NCBI RefSeq assembly: GCF_009467825.1
Contig: NZ_WIOK01000005.1
Coordinates: 62,001-126,000 of the forward strand
Reading direction: 5' to 3'
Length of the DNA stretch: 64,000 nucleotides
Origin: Cyclobacterium xiamenense
GTDB lineage: Bacteria; Bacteroidota; Bacteroidia; Cytophagales; Cyclobacteriaceae
Shown here: one piece after another, positions 17,174-26,604 of the stretch
Position numbering within the stretch: position 1 is the first letter of the stretch
How the letters are laid out: every line of letters begins with the position of its first letter
Made by a program: the position numbers and the translations under genes
The notes under the pieces: model-generated
What the model was told of the DNA's origin: nothing
The model's input: the letters and a program-made list of their open reading frames with translations, nothing else
Databases searched by the model: none

Positions 17174-18091
17174 ATGCCCAAACGATCCACCCCGGATAGG
17201 GAACGACTAACGCAACTTCGTAGGGAAGACTCTTACTACCACATTACTTGTTTTAAGGATGAATTTTACTGCAACGATCATCCGGATGGTAGATGCATGA
17301 GAGGTTTTTTCTCGCTTTTTATACAAGCGCTTAACGGAATGACCTTCGCGATAAAATACGGTTTGCCATACAAGGTAGATTTTTCAAACGCTACTTATCC
17401 CTATAGCAATGCCGGGGAGGAAATTCCTACCAATTTTTGGGAGGAATTGATGGTACCCCAAGCGCTTTCTCCAGATCGCTCTCCTGTCTATAACCTTAGG
17501 TACGAAACCTACCCACTTAGAATTTGGCATCGGGGTTTCCTAAGAAGTCTGCATCAAACCTTGCGGTCTGAAATACGCTTTCAGAAAAATCTGACTGAAA
17601 AAATTGCAGCCCTAAAGGAAAAATTCAAACCTTTCCGGGTTTTAGGACTACATGCCCGGCGAACGGATCACTATTTGGAGGTTCCTTCGGTTGATGAGGA
17701 GGTATTTCTGAGGAAAATTAAGAAAAAAATACAGGAATTTGACCGCTTGTTTGTGGCAACGGATGATGCGGTTTTTCTGGATGCACTGAAGCGGTTGTAT
17801 CCAGAGAAGGTACTGGCACATGACTTTTACCGATCTAACGACAAGCAAGCTGTACACGATCATAGGAGTGGAAAAACTGGTCTTTTATTAGGCGAACAAG
17901 CACTTTTGGATTGTCTGTCGCTTTCTTTTTGCCAGGAGCTAATCCTATCCCCTTCGAATTTGTCTTATGCAGCCTTGGTTTTTCAGCCCGACTTGCCCTA
18001 TTCCCTGGTAGAAAGCCGGGCGGCTGCCTGGTCTCGTCGAAAGACGCTGCTGGCCTACTTGCTAAACCGGTGGGGAATCCGAAAATGGTAA
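17174..18091 (+). CDS. NodZ/GT23-like fucosyltransferase family protein
   Basis: The product is 305 aa with no signal. The segment LGLHARRTDHYLEVP (about residues 156-170) resembles the basic HxRRxD motif I of α-1,6-fucosyltransferases (NodZ, FUT8), which binds GDP-fucose. Later DRLFVATDDAVFLDAL and ILSPSNLSYAALVF match the sugar-nucleotide-binding half. The N-terminal region (CNDHPDGRCMRGFFSLFIQALNG) is less familiar. Transfer of fucose or a related deoxyhexose from a GDP donor is a reasonable guess. Confidence 0.65.
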   Translation: MPKRSTPDRERLTQLRREDSYYHITCFKDEFYCNDHPDGRCMRGFFSLFIQALNGMTFAIKYGLPYKVDFSNATYPYSNAGEEIPTNFWEELMVPQALSPDRSPVYNLRYETYPLRIWHRGFLRSLHQTLRSEIRFQKNLTEKIAALKEKFKPFRVLGLHARRTDHYLEVPSVDEEVFLRKIKKKIQEFDRLFVATDDAVFLDALKRLYPEKVLAHDFYRSNDKQAVHDHRSGKTGLLLGEQALLDCLSLSFCQELILSPSNLSYAALVFQPDLPYSLVESRAAAWSRRKTLLAYLLNRWGIRKW

Positions 18092-18094
18092 GGA

Positions 18095-19342
18095 GTGATT
18101 GAGCTGTATCCGCAAAGCGATCCGATTACCGCCGACTGTCCCCGCTGTGCGGGAAAGGAAATGCCGGGTACAGCGCTCTTTTTTCAGGGGCCTCATGTGT
18201 TGGGAGAACATGCCTGTACCGATTGTGGGTTGGCGTTTTATGCGACCTTGCCCATTGGTCATGCCGCCCTTTTTCCCGTTGCTTTTAGCCGGGATGGAAG
18301 ATTTACCCGCTTTGACAGAAAGGAAGGTTCCTGGATGGCCCTGCCGCTGATTCGTTCCGTGCGTGAGGCTACTGCTGTAGCGGCCGGTATGCAACTGTTG
18401 CAGGCAAATCCCGGGGGAGACCTGGTAGTGGTCAACTGCCTGGACGGGTGTTTTGGGCACGTGTTTACCAAACTCTGGAACGTGTATTTGCTACAAAAGA
18501 AATTTCCAGCCAAAACCCTGGCGGTGCTGTTGCCTTCCCGTTTTCACTGGCTGCTGACCGATCCGACGGTGGAGATTTGGTCGGTAGACCTGCCCTTGGA
18601 GGAGCTGCACAAGGGCGTAAACGGACTGGATGCCTGGGTAAGGAAACAGTTTGCGCGGTTTCGTTCGGTGGCCTTGAGTCGGGTTCCGGTACATCCAAAC
18701 CCAGCGGCGTTGGATCTTGGAGAAATCCTGCAGGCCAGGCCCTTTGATCTGGAGGACTTTATGCGGGTCCCCTTGCAGCTAACCTTTGTCTGGCGTTCCG
18801 ACCGCTTTTGGTTGAATAGCCGGCTTCTTGCCCTGGTCGACAAGGCATCCATCAAGTTTGGTTTGCAGTCCTGGGTGCACGGCATCCTGTGCTACCGGCA
18901 GGGCAGGTTGTTGGGACGGCTGAGGCAAACGCTCCGCGAAGCCCTTCCGGAGACCCGTTTTTACCTCACCGGCCTGGGCAAGCAGGGTAGGCTTCCTGCA
19001 GGCTGGACGGACGAGCGGGTGGAGCAGATTGATCTGGAAGTGGAGCGAGGCTGGAACGAAATTTACCGGCAGAGTCATCTGGTGATGGGGGTACACGGTT
19101 CGCACATGATCATCCCTACCGCCCTGGCTGCCGGCTTTGTAGAAATCCTGCCCCGGCACAAGGTGCGGCATCTGACCGAGGACATTGGCCGGCAGCACCC
19201 CGGGCGTATGGGGCAATTTCTGGGCAGGTTTGTAGACGAATTTTCCTCCCCCGATCTGCTTGCGGAACACGGGGTACGTATGGTAAAGGAGTTTGAAAGG
19301 GTGTATGCGGGCTGGAAAGGGGATGTACACGAAGCAATGTGA
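18095..19342 (+). CDS. Glycosyltransferase-like protein with N-terminal zinc-ribbon motif, hypothetical
   Basis: The product is 415 aa from a GTG start, 3 bp after the previous gene. Residues 15-40 contain two Cys pairs (CPRC and CTDC), which suggest a small zinc ribbon. The C-terminal half has HLVMGVHGSHMIIPTALAAGF, similar to the donor-binding part of GT61- or GT9-type transferases, and ends with a helix-rich region. No assigned family fits the whole length. From its place in the cluster it is likely a sugar transferase. Confidence 0.55.
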   Translation: MIELYPQSDPITADCPRCAGKEMPGTALFFQGPHVLGEHACTDCGLAFYATLPIGHAALFPVAFSRDGRFTRFDRKEGSWMALPLIRSVREATAVAAGMQLLQANPGGDLVVVNCLDGCFGHVFTKLWNVYLLQKKFPAKTLAVLLPSRFHWLLTDPTVEIWSVDLPLEELHKGVNGLDAWVRKQFARFRSVALSRVPVHPNPAALDLGEILQARPFDLEDFMRVPLQLTFVWRSDRFWLNSRLLALVDKASIKFGLQSWVHGILCYRQGRLLGRLRQTLREALPETRFYLTGLGKQGRLPAGWTDERVEQIDLEVERGWNEIYRQSHLVMGVHGSHMIIPTALAAGFVEILPRHKVRHLTEDIGRQHPGRMGQFLGRFVDEFSSPDLLAEHGVRMVKEFERVYAGWKGDVHEAM

Positions 19343-19645
19343 GGAAGGACTTGTGCAGGAAAGCGAGTGGCAATTTGCCCCTCGGTTTAGTGCAGGGTCC
19401 ATCCCGGTTTGGTAGTTGATCGGCCCGGATGCAGCATGATTTCCGCTAGTTTTACCTTACCCGAATAGGTTATATGTTGCCAAAATCCAGCAGCTATGTA
19501 CGGTGAAAATTTCGTGCGATTGCACTGATTTTTAATGCAAAGGCTCATGAAGAACCTGCCGAAAATGTATCGCCTCGTTTGCGGAAGTATACCGAAAAGT
19601 TGATGCCTGTGCACGTTTGAGCGTACCTAAAATGATAAACGAACG
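19343..19645 (+). other. 300 bp spacer inside the glycan cluster
   Basis: No coding frame with a plausible product was seen. TATATGTTG at about 19470 is a partial match to a Bacteroidota -7 element, so a secondary promoter for the DegT gene is possible but not shown. Confidence 0.35.
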
Positions 19646-20725
19646 ATGATTCCCGTTACCAAACCATTTTTGCCTCCGCGGGAGGCGTACAACCGATACC
19701 TGGATGGTATCTGGGAAAGAAACTGGCTAACCAATAACGGTCCGCTTGTCAATGAACTGGAACTCCAGCTTAAGGAACACCTGAACCTGGACCATTTGCT
19801 TTTTGTGTCGAACGGTACCATTGCCCTTCAGTTGGCGATTAAAGCCCTCGGACTTCGGGGTGAAATTATCACCACTCCTTTTTCCTACGTGGCTACGACC
19901 ACCTCGATTATCTGGGAGGGATGCACGCCCGTATTTGTGGATATTTTAGAGGATAGATTGACCATGGACCCCGATTTGATAGAGGCCGCGATTACTCCCA
20001 ATACTTCGGCGATTTTAGCGACTCACGTGTACGGAATTCCATGCGAAGTTGAACGCATACAGCAGATAGCAGATGCGCATGGGCTGAAAGTCATCTACGA
20101 TGGGGCACATGCGTTTGGTGTGCAGGTAAATGGCAAATCGATTTTTGAATACGGGGATATCTCCACCTGTAGTTTTCACGCGACCAAACTCTTCCACACC
20201 ATTGAGGGAGGGGCAGTAATAACCAAATGTCCGGAAATCCTAAAAAAGATGGCCTATTTAAGAAATTTCGGGCACGATGGATTTGAAAAATTCAATGGGA
20301 TTGGCATCAATGGAAAGAATTCGGAATTTCATGCAGGAATGGGGCTGGCGGTTATTCCTTATTTGGACGAAATTCGGAAGAAAAGGCAAAACCAGTTTGT
20401 CTACTACAAAGAGCTATTGAAGGGCTTACAGGTGAGGTATCCCGAGACCAGTCAACTAGAGAACTACAATTACGCGTATTTTCCGATTATATTCAATGAC
20501 GTGATTTTGTTAAAAAAATGCATGCACCTGTTGGAGGAAAATGGTATCGGAAGTAGAAGGTATTTTTATCCCGCATTGAATAATATTGGGTTCAACGAGG
20601 GAATTTGCCCTGTTTCGGATCGCATTTCTGAGCGGGTTATTTGTTTACCCCTGTACCATTCGTTGACAAAGGAAGAGCAACGAATGGTTGCGAGGTTATT
20701 ACTGAGAGTTCAGAATAACTTATAA
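19646..20725 (+). CDS. DegT/DnrJ/EryC1/StrS aminotransferase (PLP)
   Basis: The product is 359 aa. It is a fold-type-I PLP enzyme that makes amino sugars from nucleotide-linked keto sugars. The N-terminus has the conserved VTKPFLPP and RNWLTNNGPL. The PLP-binding region includes DGAHAFGV (residues 152-159) and the Schiff-base Lys181 in SFHATKLFHTIEGGA. No 4,6-dehydratase or other nucleotide-sugar gene is present nearby, so the keto-sugar donor must come from elsewhere. A 4-amino-sugar product is inferred from the family. Confidence 0.93.
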   Translation: MIPVTKPFLPPREAYNRYLDGIWERNWLTNNGPLVNELELQLKEHLNLDHLLFVSNGTIALQLAIKALGLRGEIITTPFSYVATTTSIIWEGCTPVFVDILEDRLTMDPDLIEAAITPNTSAILATHVYGIPCEVERIQQIADAHGLKVIYDGAHAFGVQVNGKSIFEYGDISTCSFHATKLFHTIEGGAVITKCPEILKKMAYLRNFGHDGFEKFNGIGINGKNSEFHAGMGLAVIPYLDEIRKKRQNQFVYYKELLKGLQVRYPETSQLENYNYAYFPIIFNDVILLKKCMHLLEENGIGSRRYFYPALNNIGFNEGICPVSDRISERVICLPLYHSLTKEEQRMVARLLLRVQNNL

Positions 20726-20911
20726 ATCAGTCAGTTAAATTGGTTCAATAGAGGACCACACCTAATAATAAAATGGGGTTAAACCGGTACTAAGACAAAA
20801 AAATAGCTACAATTTTTCGACTAGCCATTACATGCGAGCATTGGTTCAGCATTCGGTCGATCTTAGTTTCCGCATGGGTTAGTTGGGTAAAAGAGAAAAA
20901 TCTACCGGGGA

Positions 20912-22651
20912 ATGAGCAGTTTAAAGAGAATACTAAATAAAAATGTATCAGATTTTAGCTATTTCTACGGCTATTTAGGAAATAAGCTGATTATTTCTTT
21001 TGTGTTGAATATTTTAGTGGCTATCCTGGATGGTTTTGGCATAGCGATGTTCCTACCGCTAATGAAAAGCCTTGGCAGCAATGAGGAAATAGCAGGTTTA
21101 GGCAAGTTAAGTTTTATTCTAAGCTGGATGGAAACGCTTCGCATCCCCATGAACCTTCTGGGCGTATTGTCTATCATGCTATTCTTTTTTGTTGTCAAGG
21201 GTTTGGTAAAATACGGAGAAGGCATCTATAAAACCATACTCCAAAGACAGTTCATTACCAGCCTAAGGCTGTCTCATGTTGAACTCTTGAGTCAATTAAG
21301 TTATCGGTCGTTCGTAGAGGCAGATAGCGGTAAAATACAAAATACGGTGACCGGGGAAGTTCACAGGGTCCTCACGGCCTATACAGCTTATTTTCAGACG
21401 ATTCATGGTGTTTTAGTGGTAATGGTGTACATCGTTTTAGCGTTTACGGTAGATTTTCAGTTTACGCTATTGGTGGTAGTGGGTGGATTGTGTACCAACT
21501 TTATTTACAAAGTGATTTATAGCAAAACGAAGAAGTATTCAGTGGCATTTACCGAGTCAAACAGTGAGTTTCAAGGCTTACTGATTCAGCATGTTGCCTC
21601 CTTTAAATACCTCAAAGCTTCTGGTTTGATTAATCGGTATAAAAGAAGATTAATTAGTAAAATTACCGACATCGAGGTTTATCAGAAAAAGATTGGTGAA
21701 TTAAATGCCATAATCAATGCATTAAGGGAGCCCTTGGTAGTTACGGTGATATTTATCGTGATTGTCATCGAAGTCGAAATTTTTGGCGGTCAATTAAGTT
21801 TGATTGTATTAAGTCTGCTGTTTTTTTACCGGGCATTGACCCATTTGATGAATCTTCAGAATTATTGGAATACTTATATGGCCACCTACGGTTCCCTGAA
21901 AAATATGAAGGCATTTAATCAGGAGCTATTGGAGGGTGCGGAGCGAAGAGGAGCGTTGGTTTTTGAAAAATTTGAGAAAAGTATCGATTTCAAAAATGTC
22001 ACCATTCAATTTAACGGAAGAACGATCTTAAGAGATCTCAGTTTTTCCATCAAAAAATTTGATAACGTTGCGATACTTGGTCCGAGTGGAAGTGGAAAGT
22101 CTACCTTGATGAATATGATTTCCGGGTTGATTCGACCGGATGAAGGTGAGATACTGCTGGATGGCCAAAGGTTAAGCGATTTTGATATTTCTACCTTCAA
22201 TTCCCATATTGGCTACATCACACAGGAGCCGGTTATTTTCGATGATACGATTTTTAATAACGTGACCTTTTGGGCCGAGAAAACAGAAGAAAATTTACGT
22301 AAATTCAATCAGGCATGCCGAAGGGCGTTGATCGATGAGTTCGTCTTCGGTCTGGAACTTCAGGAAGACACGAGAATGGGGAACAATGGAATCATGGTAA
22401 GCGGCGGTCAAAGGCAGCGGATTGCAATCGCACGAGAACTGTACAAGGATATTGCCATCCTTTTAATGGATGAGGCGACTTCTTCGTTGGATTTTGAAGC
22501 GGAGTCGTTGATTCAAAAAAACATCGAGTTCCTAAAAGGATCTTTGACGATGATTATTGCCACACACCGGGTAAAAACGATCGAGAATTGTAATAAGGTG
22601 GTTTCGTTAAAAAATGGTAGCGTGACCGTTCAGGAACACGCACTGGTTTAA
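20912..22651 (+). CDS. ABC half-transporter, MsbA/PglK-type putative glycolipid flippase
   Basis: The product is 579 aa. The N-terminal 330 residues hold about six transmembrane helices. The ATPase domain has Walker A GPSGSGKST (about 390-398), signature VSGGQRQRIAIAREL (about 495) and Walker B ILLMDEATSSLD (about 516), with a C-terminal H-loop IIATHR. This fusion of membrane and ATPase parts is that of lipid exporters such as MsbA and the lipid-linked oligosaccharide flippase PglK. No Wzx is seen in the cluster, so flipping of the lipid-linked glycan by this protein is the simplest role. It begins the AT-rich central part of the cluster. Confidence 0.85.
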   Translation: MSSLKRILNKNVSDFSYFYGYLGNKLIISFVLNILVAILDGFGIAMFLPLMKSLGSNEEIAGLGKLSFILSWMETLRIPMNLLGVLSIMLFFFVVKGLVKYGEGIYKTILQRQFITSLRLSHVELLSQLSYRSFVEADSGKIQNTVTGEVHRVLTAYTAYFQTIHGVLVVMVYIVLAFTVDFQFTLLVVVGGLCTNFIYKVIYSKTKKYSVAFTESNSEFQGLLIQHVASFKYLKASGLINRYKRRLISKITDIEVYQKKIGELNAIINALREPLVVTVIFIVIVIEVEIFGGQLSLIVLSLLFFYRALTHLMNLQNYWNTYMATYGSLKNMKAFNQELLEGAERRGALVFEKFEKSIDFKNVTIQFNGRTILRDLSFSIKKFDNVAILGPSGSGKSTLMNMISGLIRPDEGEILLDGQRLSDFDISTFNSHIGYITQEPVIFDDTIFNNVTFWAEKTEENLRKFNQACRRALIDEFVFGLELQEDTRMGNNGIMVSGGQRQRIAIARELYKDIAILLMDEATSSLDFEAESLIQKNIEFLKGSLTMIIATHRVKTIENCNKVVSLKNGSVTVQEHALV

Positions 22652-22917
22652 TGGGTTTGGACGCATCCGTACGGATACGCTTCAGAAATGACCATTTTTC
22701 GACGCTGAGCCATCGCTATTCATCAGGGAAATGCTATGCTGAAATGGCTTAGAAGGACCTTGTCTGCAAAAGCCTTGTTAAGGGTATTGGAACGTAGGTT
22801 TGTTCTCTTGATGTTTACGTAAAAAGTATAAATGCTGCGGCTTCATTAGCAATAATTGAGAGAGGTGATTTGAAATCTTCGAGCGCACACCCGATAGGCG
22901 TAATGTAGCGGGTTGAT

Positions 22918-23736
22918 ATGCCCGCTAAAGTGATTGTTATCAAACGCAGCACAAAAAAGCGAATTAGGTCAGTGAATTTTAGGAGAAAAATAAAAAGAAT
23001 ATTTTCGACGTTCGGATTTGAAATTCTTTCCAACAAAAACGAGCAGTTTTTACGAAAGAATCTATTTGAGGTCAAACGAAGGTTGTTGCGTGGTATAGAA
23101 TGCCCAGTAATCATCGACGTTGGTGCATTTATTGGGGATATTACTGAACTGTACCGGGAGCTATTTCCGAATTCTACCATTTATTGCCTTGAACCCTTCG
23201 AAGAAACGTATTCAATTTTAAAAGATAGATTTCGAACGGATACAAAAATAAGGACCTACAACGCGGCATTGGCCGAGAAAAGTGAGACAGCAAATTTTTA
23301 TGTAAATAAAAATTTGCGAACAAACTCACTATTGGCATTGGACGCGGAAACAGAAATAAATTGGCCTACATCGAACCTGGAGCACCGTAAAGACGCGTTG
23401 GTGCATTGTTACTCATTTGATGATTTTTCTCGTGCCGAAAATATTGATCGGGTTCACCTACTGAAAATTGATGCGCAAGGTGCTGAATTTCTGATTTTGA
23501 AAGGAGCTTTTGATGCGCTGAAACACCGAAAAGTTAAAATTATTTACTTAGAAGTACTGTTAAAACCTACGTATAAACAGCAAGCGAAATTTCAGGATAT
23601 ACTTGGCTATTTGGCAGATTTGGACTATTCCCTCTATGATGTTTACAATCCATCCTATGCGGGAGATGGTAGTTTACGCCAGATTGACGTGATTTTCGTT
23701 GCGCGTAGATTTTTAGAAAACGCGGTGTTAGCGTAG
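22918..23736 (+). CDS. FkbM family methyltransferase
   Basis: The product is 272 aa. The SAM-binding core is VIIDVGAFIGDITELY followed by IYCLEPFEETYSIL. The family's KIDAQGAEFLILKGAFDAL segment is at about residues 183-202. The basic N-terminus (KRSTKKRIRS) is soluble. It probably O-methylates a sugar of the glycan. It stands alone between spacers of 266 and about 100 bp, while most cluster genes overlap. Confidence 0.88.
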   Translation: MPAKVIVIKRSTKKRIRSVNFRRKIKRIFSTFGFEILSNKNEQFLRKNLFEVKRRLLRGIECPVIIDVGAFIGDITELYRELFPNSTIYCLEPFEETYSILKDRFRTDTKIRTYNAALAEKSETANFYVNKNLRTNSLLALDAETEINWPTSNLEHRKDALVHCYSFDDFSRAENIDRVHLLKIDAQGAEFLILKGAFDALKHRKVKIIYLEVLLKPTYKQQAKFQDILGYLADLDYSLYDVYNPSYAGDGSLRQIDVIFVARRFLENAVLA

Positions 23737-23855
23737 CGGGTACCGTCTGAGGATCGAAAATCTATGTGCTAAATTAGAAAAATAAACTTTAAAACTGTCC
23801 CCAAGTAATCGGTTAGTTGTAGCCAGTAGCTTAATTGAAATCAATTTTTGAGTCC

Positions 23856-25058
23856 ATGTCTTTGTTTTATTTTTATTCAATTATAAAAAAGAAAATATTA
23901 AATTATTTTTTTTATCACCTATTAAACAAAAAATATGATTTAATTATTTTTGATAACATTCTACCTTTATCGTTTTCTCCCTGGAGAAATTTTGAGTTTG
24001 AATGGTTAGTAAAATCGATTGATAACTCGAAAATTGTATGCAGTCTAACTGGATTTAAAAAGTTTTCTAACGAAGCCACTATTTCACATTCAAGAAATGA
24101 ATTAGTTGAAGGTTATCCCAGTTTGCATAAGAAATTACACGTAAAAAGACTATTCAATGGATATAATACAAAATTATTTTATTGTTTGTTTTACGATAAT
24201 CTATTAGCAAACCTTTCTTTTCTAAGAAAAAGCAAGACACCTTTTATTTTTACTCTTTATCCGGGTGGTGGTTTTTTATTTAATAATCCAATTGTAGATA
24301 AAAATTTACATGAGATTTTTTCACTTTCTAATTTTAAAGGAGTGATTGTAAATCAATACGCAACAAGAAATTATATTGAATCGAATTTTACTATTAAGAA
24401 AGAGAGCATATTTTTGATACCGGGGGTTCCTTTTAATGATACTGTTTATTTGGATAAAGTAAATTTTCTCAAAGAGTTTTCGGGCAAGCTGAAAATTCTA
24501 TTCATGGCACAAAAGAATATGGCAGGAGGAAAGGACAAAGGATTTGATTTTTTTATTAATATTTCTAAAATTTTAATCAGAAAAGGATACGATATCTGTT
24601 TCGAAATAATTGGAAATTTTGACGAATCAGATTTGGATAGTCAAACAGACCAATCATACTATTTCTTTCATGGTAGGTTAAATGAGGATCAATTCCCGGC
24701 TGTTCTAAATGAGACCCATATGATAATTTCACCAAATAAACCTTTTGTTTTAAAACCGGGAAGTTTCGATGGTTTTCCTTTGGGTACATGTGTGATAGCA
24801 GGGTATTTTATAAATGGTCTTTTTTTAACGGATTTTTTAGAAGAATCGCATTCGACTGGATGGATAGATGGGTACAACTTTTGTAAATTGGATGGGGATT
24901 TAGATAATAGTTGTAATAAGATTATTTTATACATAAACAATAGGGAGAAACTAAAGAAGATTGCTCTAAATGGTAGAGAAAAAGTAAAAAATGATTATTC
25001 GTTTCGAAATCAAATAACTCCAAGAATAGAATTGTTTAAAACCATACTTTTAAGCTAA
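23856..25058 (+). CDS. Glycosyltransferase, GT4-like
   Basis: The product is 400 aa from the ATG at 23856; a TTG at 23835 adds seven residues. The C-terminal half resembles a GT-B donor domain: KILFMAQKNMAGGKDKGFDFF, FEIIGNFDESDL, then PNKPFVLKPGSFDGFPLGTCVIAG, where the Glu of the usual EGFP is replaced by Asp. The first 60 residues are very rich in Lys, Ile, Phe and Asn. The gene is the most AT-rich of the window (some 60-base stretches contain only a handful of G or C), which suggests a recent foreign origin. Donor and acceptor are unknown. Confidence 0.7.
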   Translation: MSLFYFYSIIKKKILNYFFYHLLNKKYDLIIFDNILPLSFSPWRNFEFEWLVKSIDNSKIVCSLTGFKKFSNEATISHSRNELVEGYPSLHKKLHVKRLFNGYNTKLFYCLFYDNLLANLSFLRKSKTPFIFTLYPGGGFLFNNPIVDKNLHEIFSLSNFKGVIVNQYATRNYIESNFTIKKESIFLIPGVPFNDTVYLDKVNFLKEFSGKLKILFMAQKNMAGGKDKGFDFFINISKILIRKGYDICFEIIGNFDESDLDSQTDQSYYFFHGRLNEDQFPAVLNETHMIISPNKPFVLKPGSFDGFPLGTCVIAGYFINGLFLTDFLEESHSTGWIDGYNFCKLDGDLDNSCNKIILYINNREKLKKIALNGREKVKNDYSFRNQITPRIELFKTILLS

Positions 25059-25741
25059 TGTTCGTTTTTAATAGTATTCTTGTAAGGGGAAAGTCAAGTT
25101 ATTCTCAATGCGGTGAAGATCTGATTGTCGACTTTGTATTTAAAAATTTACTAAAAATTGAGAAACCTAGCTTTTTAGATATTGGTGCAAATGACCCGAT
25201 TTTATTTAACAATACCTTCAAGCTTTATCGGAATGGGTGTCGCGGTATAAATATCGATCCCAATAGGGAGTCCATTAAATTGTTCAATAAAAAGCGGAGA
25301 AAGGATATCAATGTACATTGCGGTATCGGATGTGAAAAAGGAATAAAAGATTTTTATATTTTCGGAAATTCCATGTTGAATACGTTTGACAGTGAAGTAG
25401 CGAATATTCAAGGTGGTGTGGTAGCTACGGAAAGGGTAAAGGTGGAAACCATTGCAAACGTCCTTTTCCGTCATCAATATTCAGCAATACCAGATTTTTT
25501 AAGTTTGGATACGGAAGGTATGGACGAGGAGATTTTGAAGTCTATTTTTTCAGTAAGTAGTCAATTTGGTTTGCCGAAGGTCATTTGTGTGGAGACTATT
25601 AGGAAACTTGACGATAGCGAATGGCAGAAGAATCTGGAATTAATCGAATATTTAAAGGATAATGGTTATACACACCATTCTGATACCTTTATAAACTCAA
25701 TCTTTTTTCATTCCCACTACTTAAAGGTGAAAATTCGTTGA
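25058..25741 (+). CDS. FkbM family methyltransferase (second copy)
   Basis: The product is 227 aa. It begins with the family's SYSQCGEDLIVDFVF, then the SAM site FLDIGANDPILFNNT and GINIDPNRESI, and the DTEGMDEEIL segment that matches the Asp-containing motif. Its ATG overlaps the preceding stop in TAATG. It is more diverged from the copy at 22918-23736 than tandem duplicates would be, so the two probably act on different hydroxyls. Confidence 0.85.
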   Translation: MFVFNSILVRGKSSYSQCGEDLIVDFVFKNLLKIEKPSFLDIGANDPILFNNTFKLYRNGCRGINIDPNRESIKLFNKKRRKDINVHCGIGCEKGIKDFYIFGNSMLNTFDSEVANIQGGVVATERVKVETIANVLFRHQYSAIPDFLSLDTEGMDEEILKSIFSVSSQFGLPKVICVETIRKLDDSEWQKNLELIEYLKDNGYTHHSDTFINSIFFHSHYLKVKIR

Positions 25742-26604
25742 TCATCGTCAGGCTGAAGAGTGGTTTAGGAAATCAACTATTCCAATATGCGATGGGGTTG
25801 AGCCTATCCAGGAAAAAGAATACTCCGCTCCTTTTCGATAGTAGTCTCTTCAAACAGGGCAATAGAATATTAAGACTAAATTACTTCAATCTTAACTATA
25901 ATTCTATATCGAAATTTGCATTGTGGTTTCTTTCCTCCAATTTCGTTTATTCCATTTCAAGATTATTTCAATCTAATTTTTACCACAAAGTAATCAGGGA
26001 TCCGATATGGCGGCCGCTGGAGTTAAGCGGGACCGATAACTTAATTTTGATAGGGTACTGGTCGTTTAATAGGTACTTCGAAGAAATCCGTGGTGAACTT
26101 GTTGCGAAGTGTACTGTTAAGGAGATTTTTTTTAACGTTTCTTATGTGACCTTTAAGGAGCGAATTCTGGGTTCCGAAGCGGTAGCTATTCACATTCGGA
26201 GAGGGGATTATGTATCGGATAGGCAATATAATAGTATATTCGGTGTTTTACCAATCCAATATTATATAGACGCAATCGAGGAAATTAGACGAAAAGTAGG
26301 TAACCCTTACTTTTTCGTTTTTTCTGACGATCCGGATTGGGTAAATGGATGTTTCTCTATTGATCAAGCATACACCCTGGTTAGTGATGAAGAATCTTTG
26401 GAAGACTACCATGAATTTGATTTGATGAGATGTTGCAAACACCAAATTATTTCCAATAGCACATTCAGCTGGTGGGCAGCGTATTTAAACGACTATGAGC
26501 ACCGCGTGATTATTCAGCCGCAGAGATGGTATCAATCTGAAACTGCACAAAGCGTGTACGAATCAAATGAGTTCTTATTTATTAAAGGCGCCATTCGCAT
26601 CTAA
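25738..26604 (+). CDS. α-1,2-fucosyltransferase (GT11)
   Basis: The product is 288 aa with a TTG start inside the previous stop (TTGA). GT11 hallmarks are visible: N-terminal GLGNQLFQYAMGLSL, the GDP-fucose-binding VAIHIRRGDYV at about residue 148, DPDWV, and the late ISNSTFSWWAAYLN. It should transfer fucose from GDP-fucose to a galactose-type acceptor. No GDP-fucose synthesis genes are in the window. Confidence 0.93.
   Translation: MIIVRLKSGLGNQLFQYAMGLSLSRKKNTPLLFDSSLFKQGNRILRLNYFNLNYNSISKFALWFLSSNFVYSISRLFQSNFYHKVIRDPIWRPLELSGTDNLILIGYWSFNRYFEEIRGELVAKCTVKEIFFNVSYVTFKERILGSEAVAIHIRRGDYVSDRQYNSIFGVLPIQYYIDAIEEIRRKVGNPYFFVFSDDPDWVNGCFSIDQAYTLVSDEESLEDYHEFDLMRCCKHQIISNSTFSWWAAYLNDYEHRVIIQPQRWYQSETAQSVYESNEFLFIKGAIRI

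Noticed and set aside
22669-22684. Palindrome with TCCGTACGGA core after the ABC gene
   Set aside because: It has no loop and no T run, so it is not a terminator; as a binding site it is only a single short palindrome.
22815-23180. Minus-strand frame of 121 codons overlapping the FkbM gene
   Set aside because: It is antisense to clear FkbM SAM-binding motifs and shows no features of its own.
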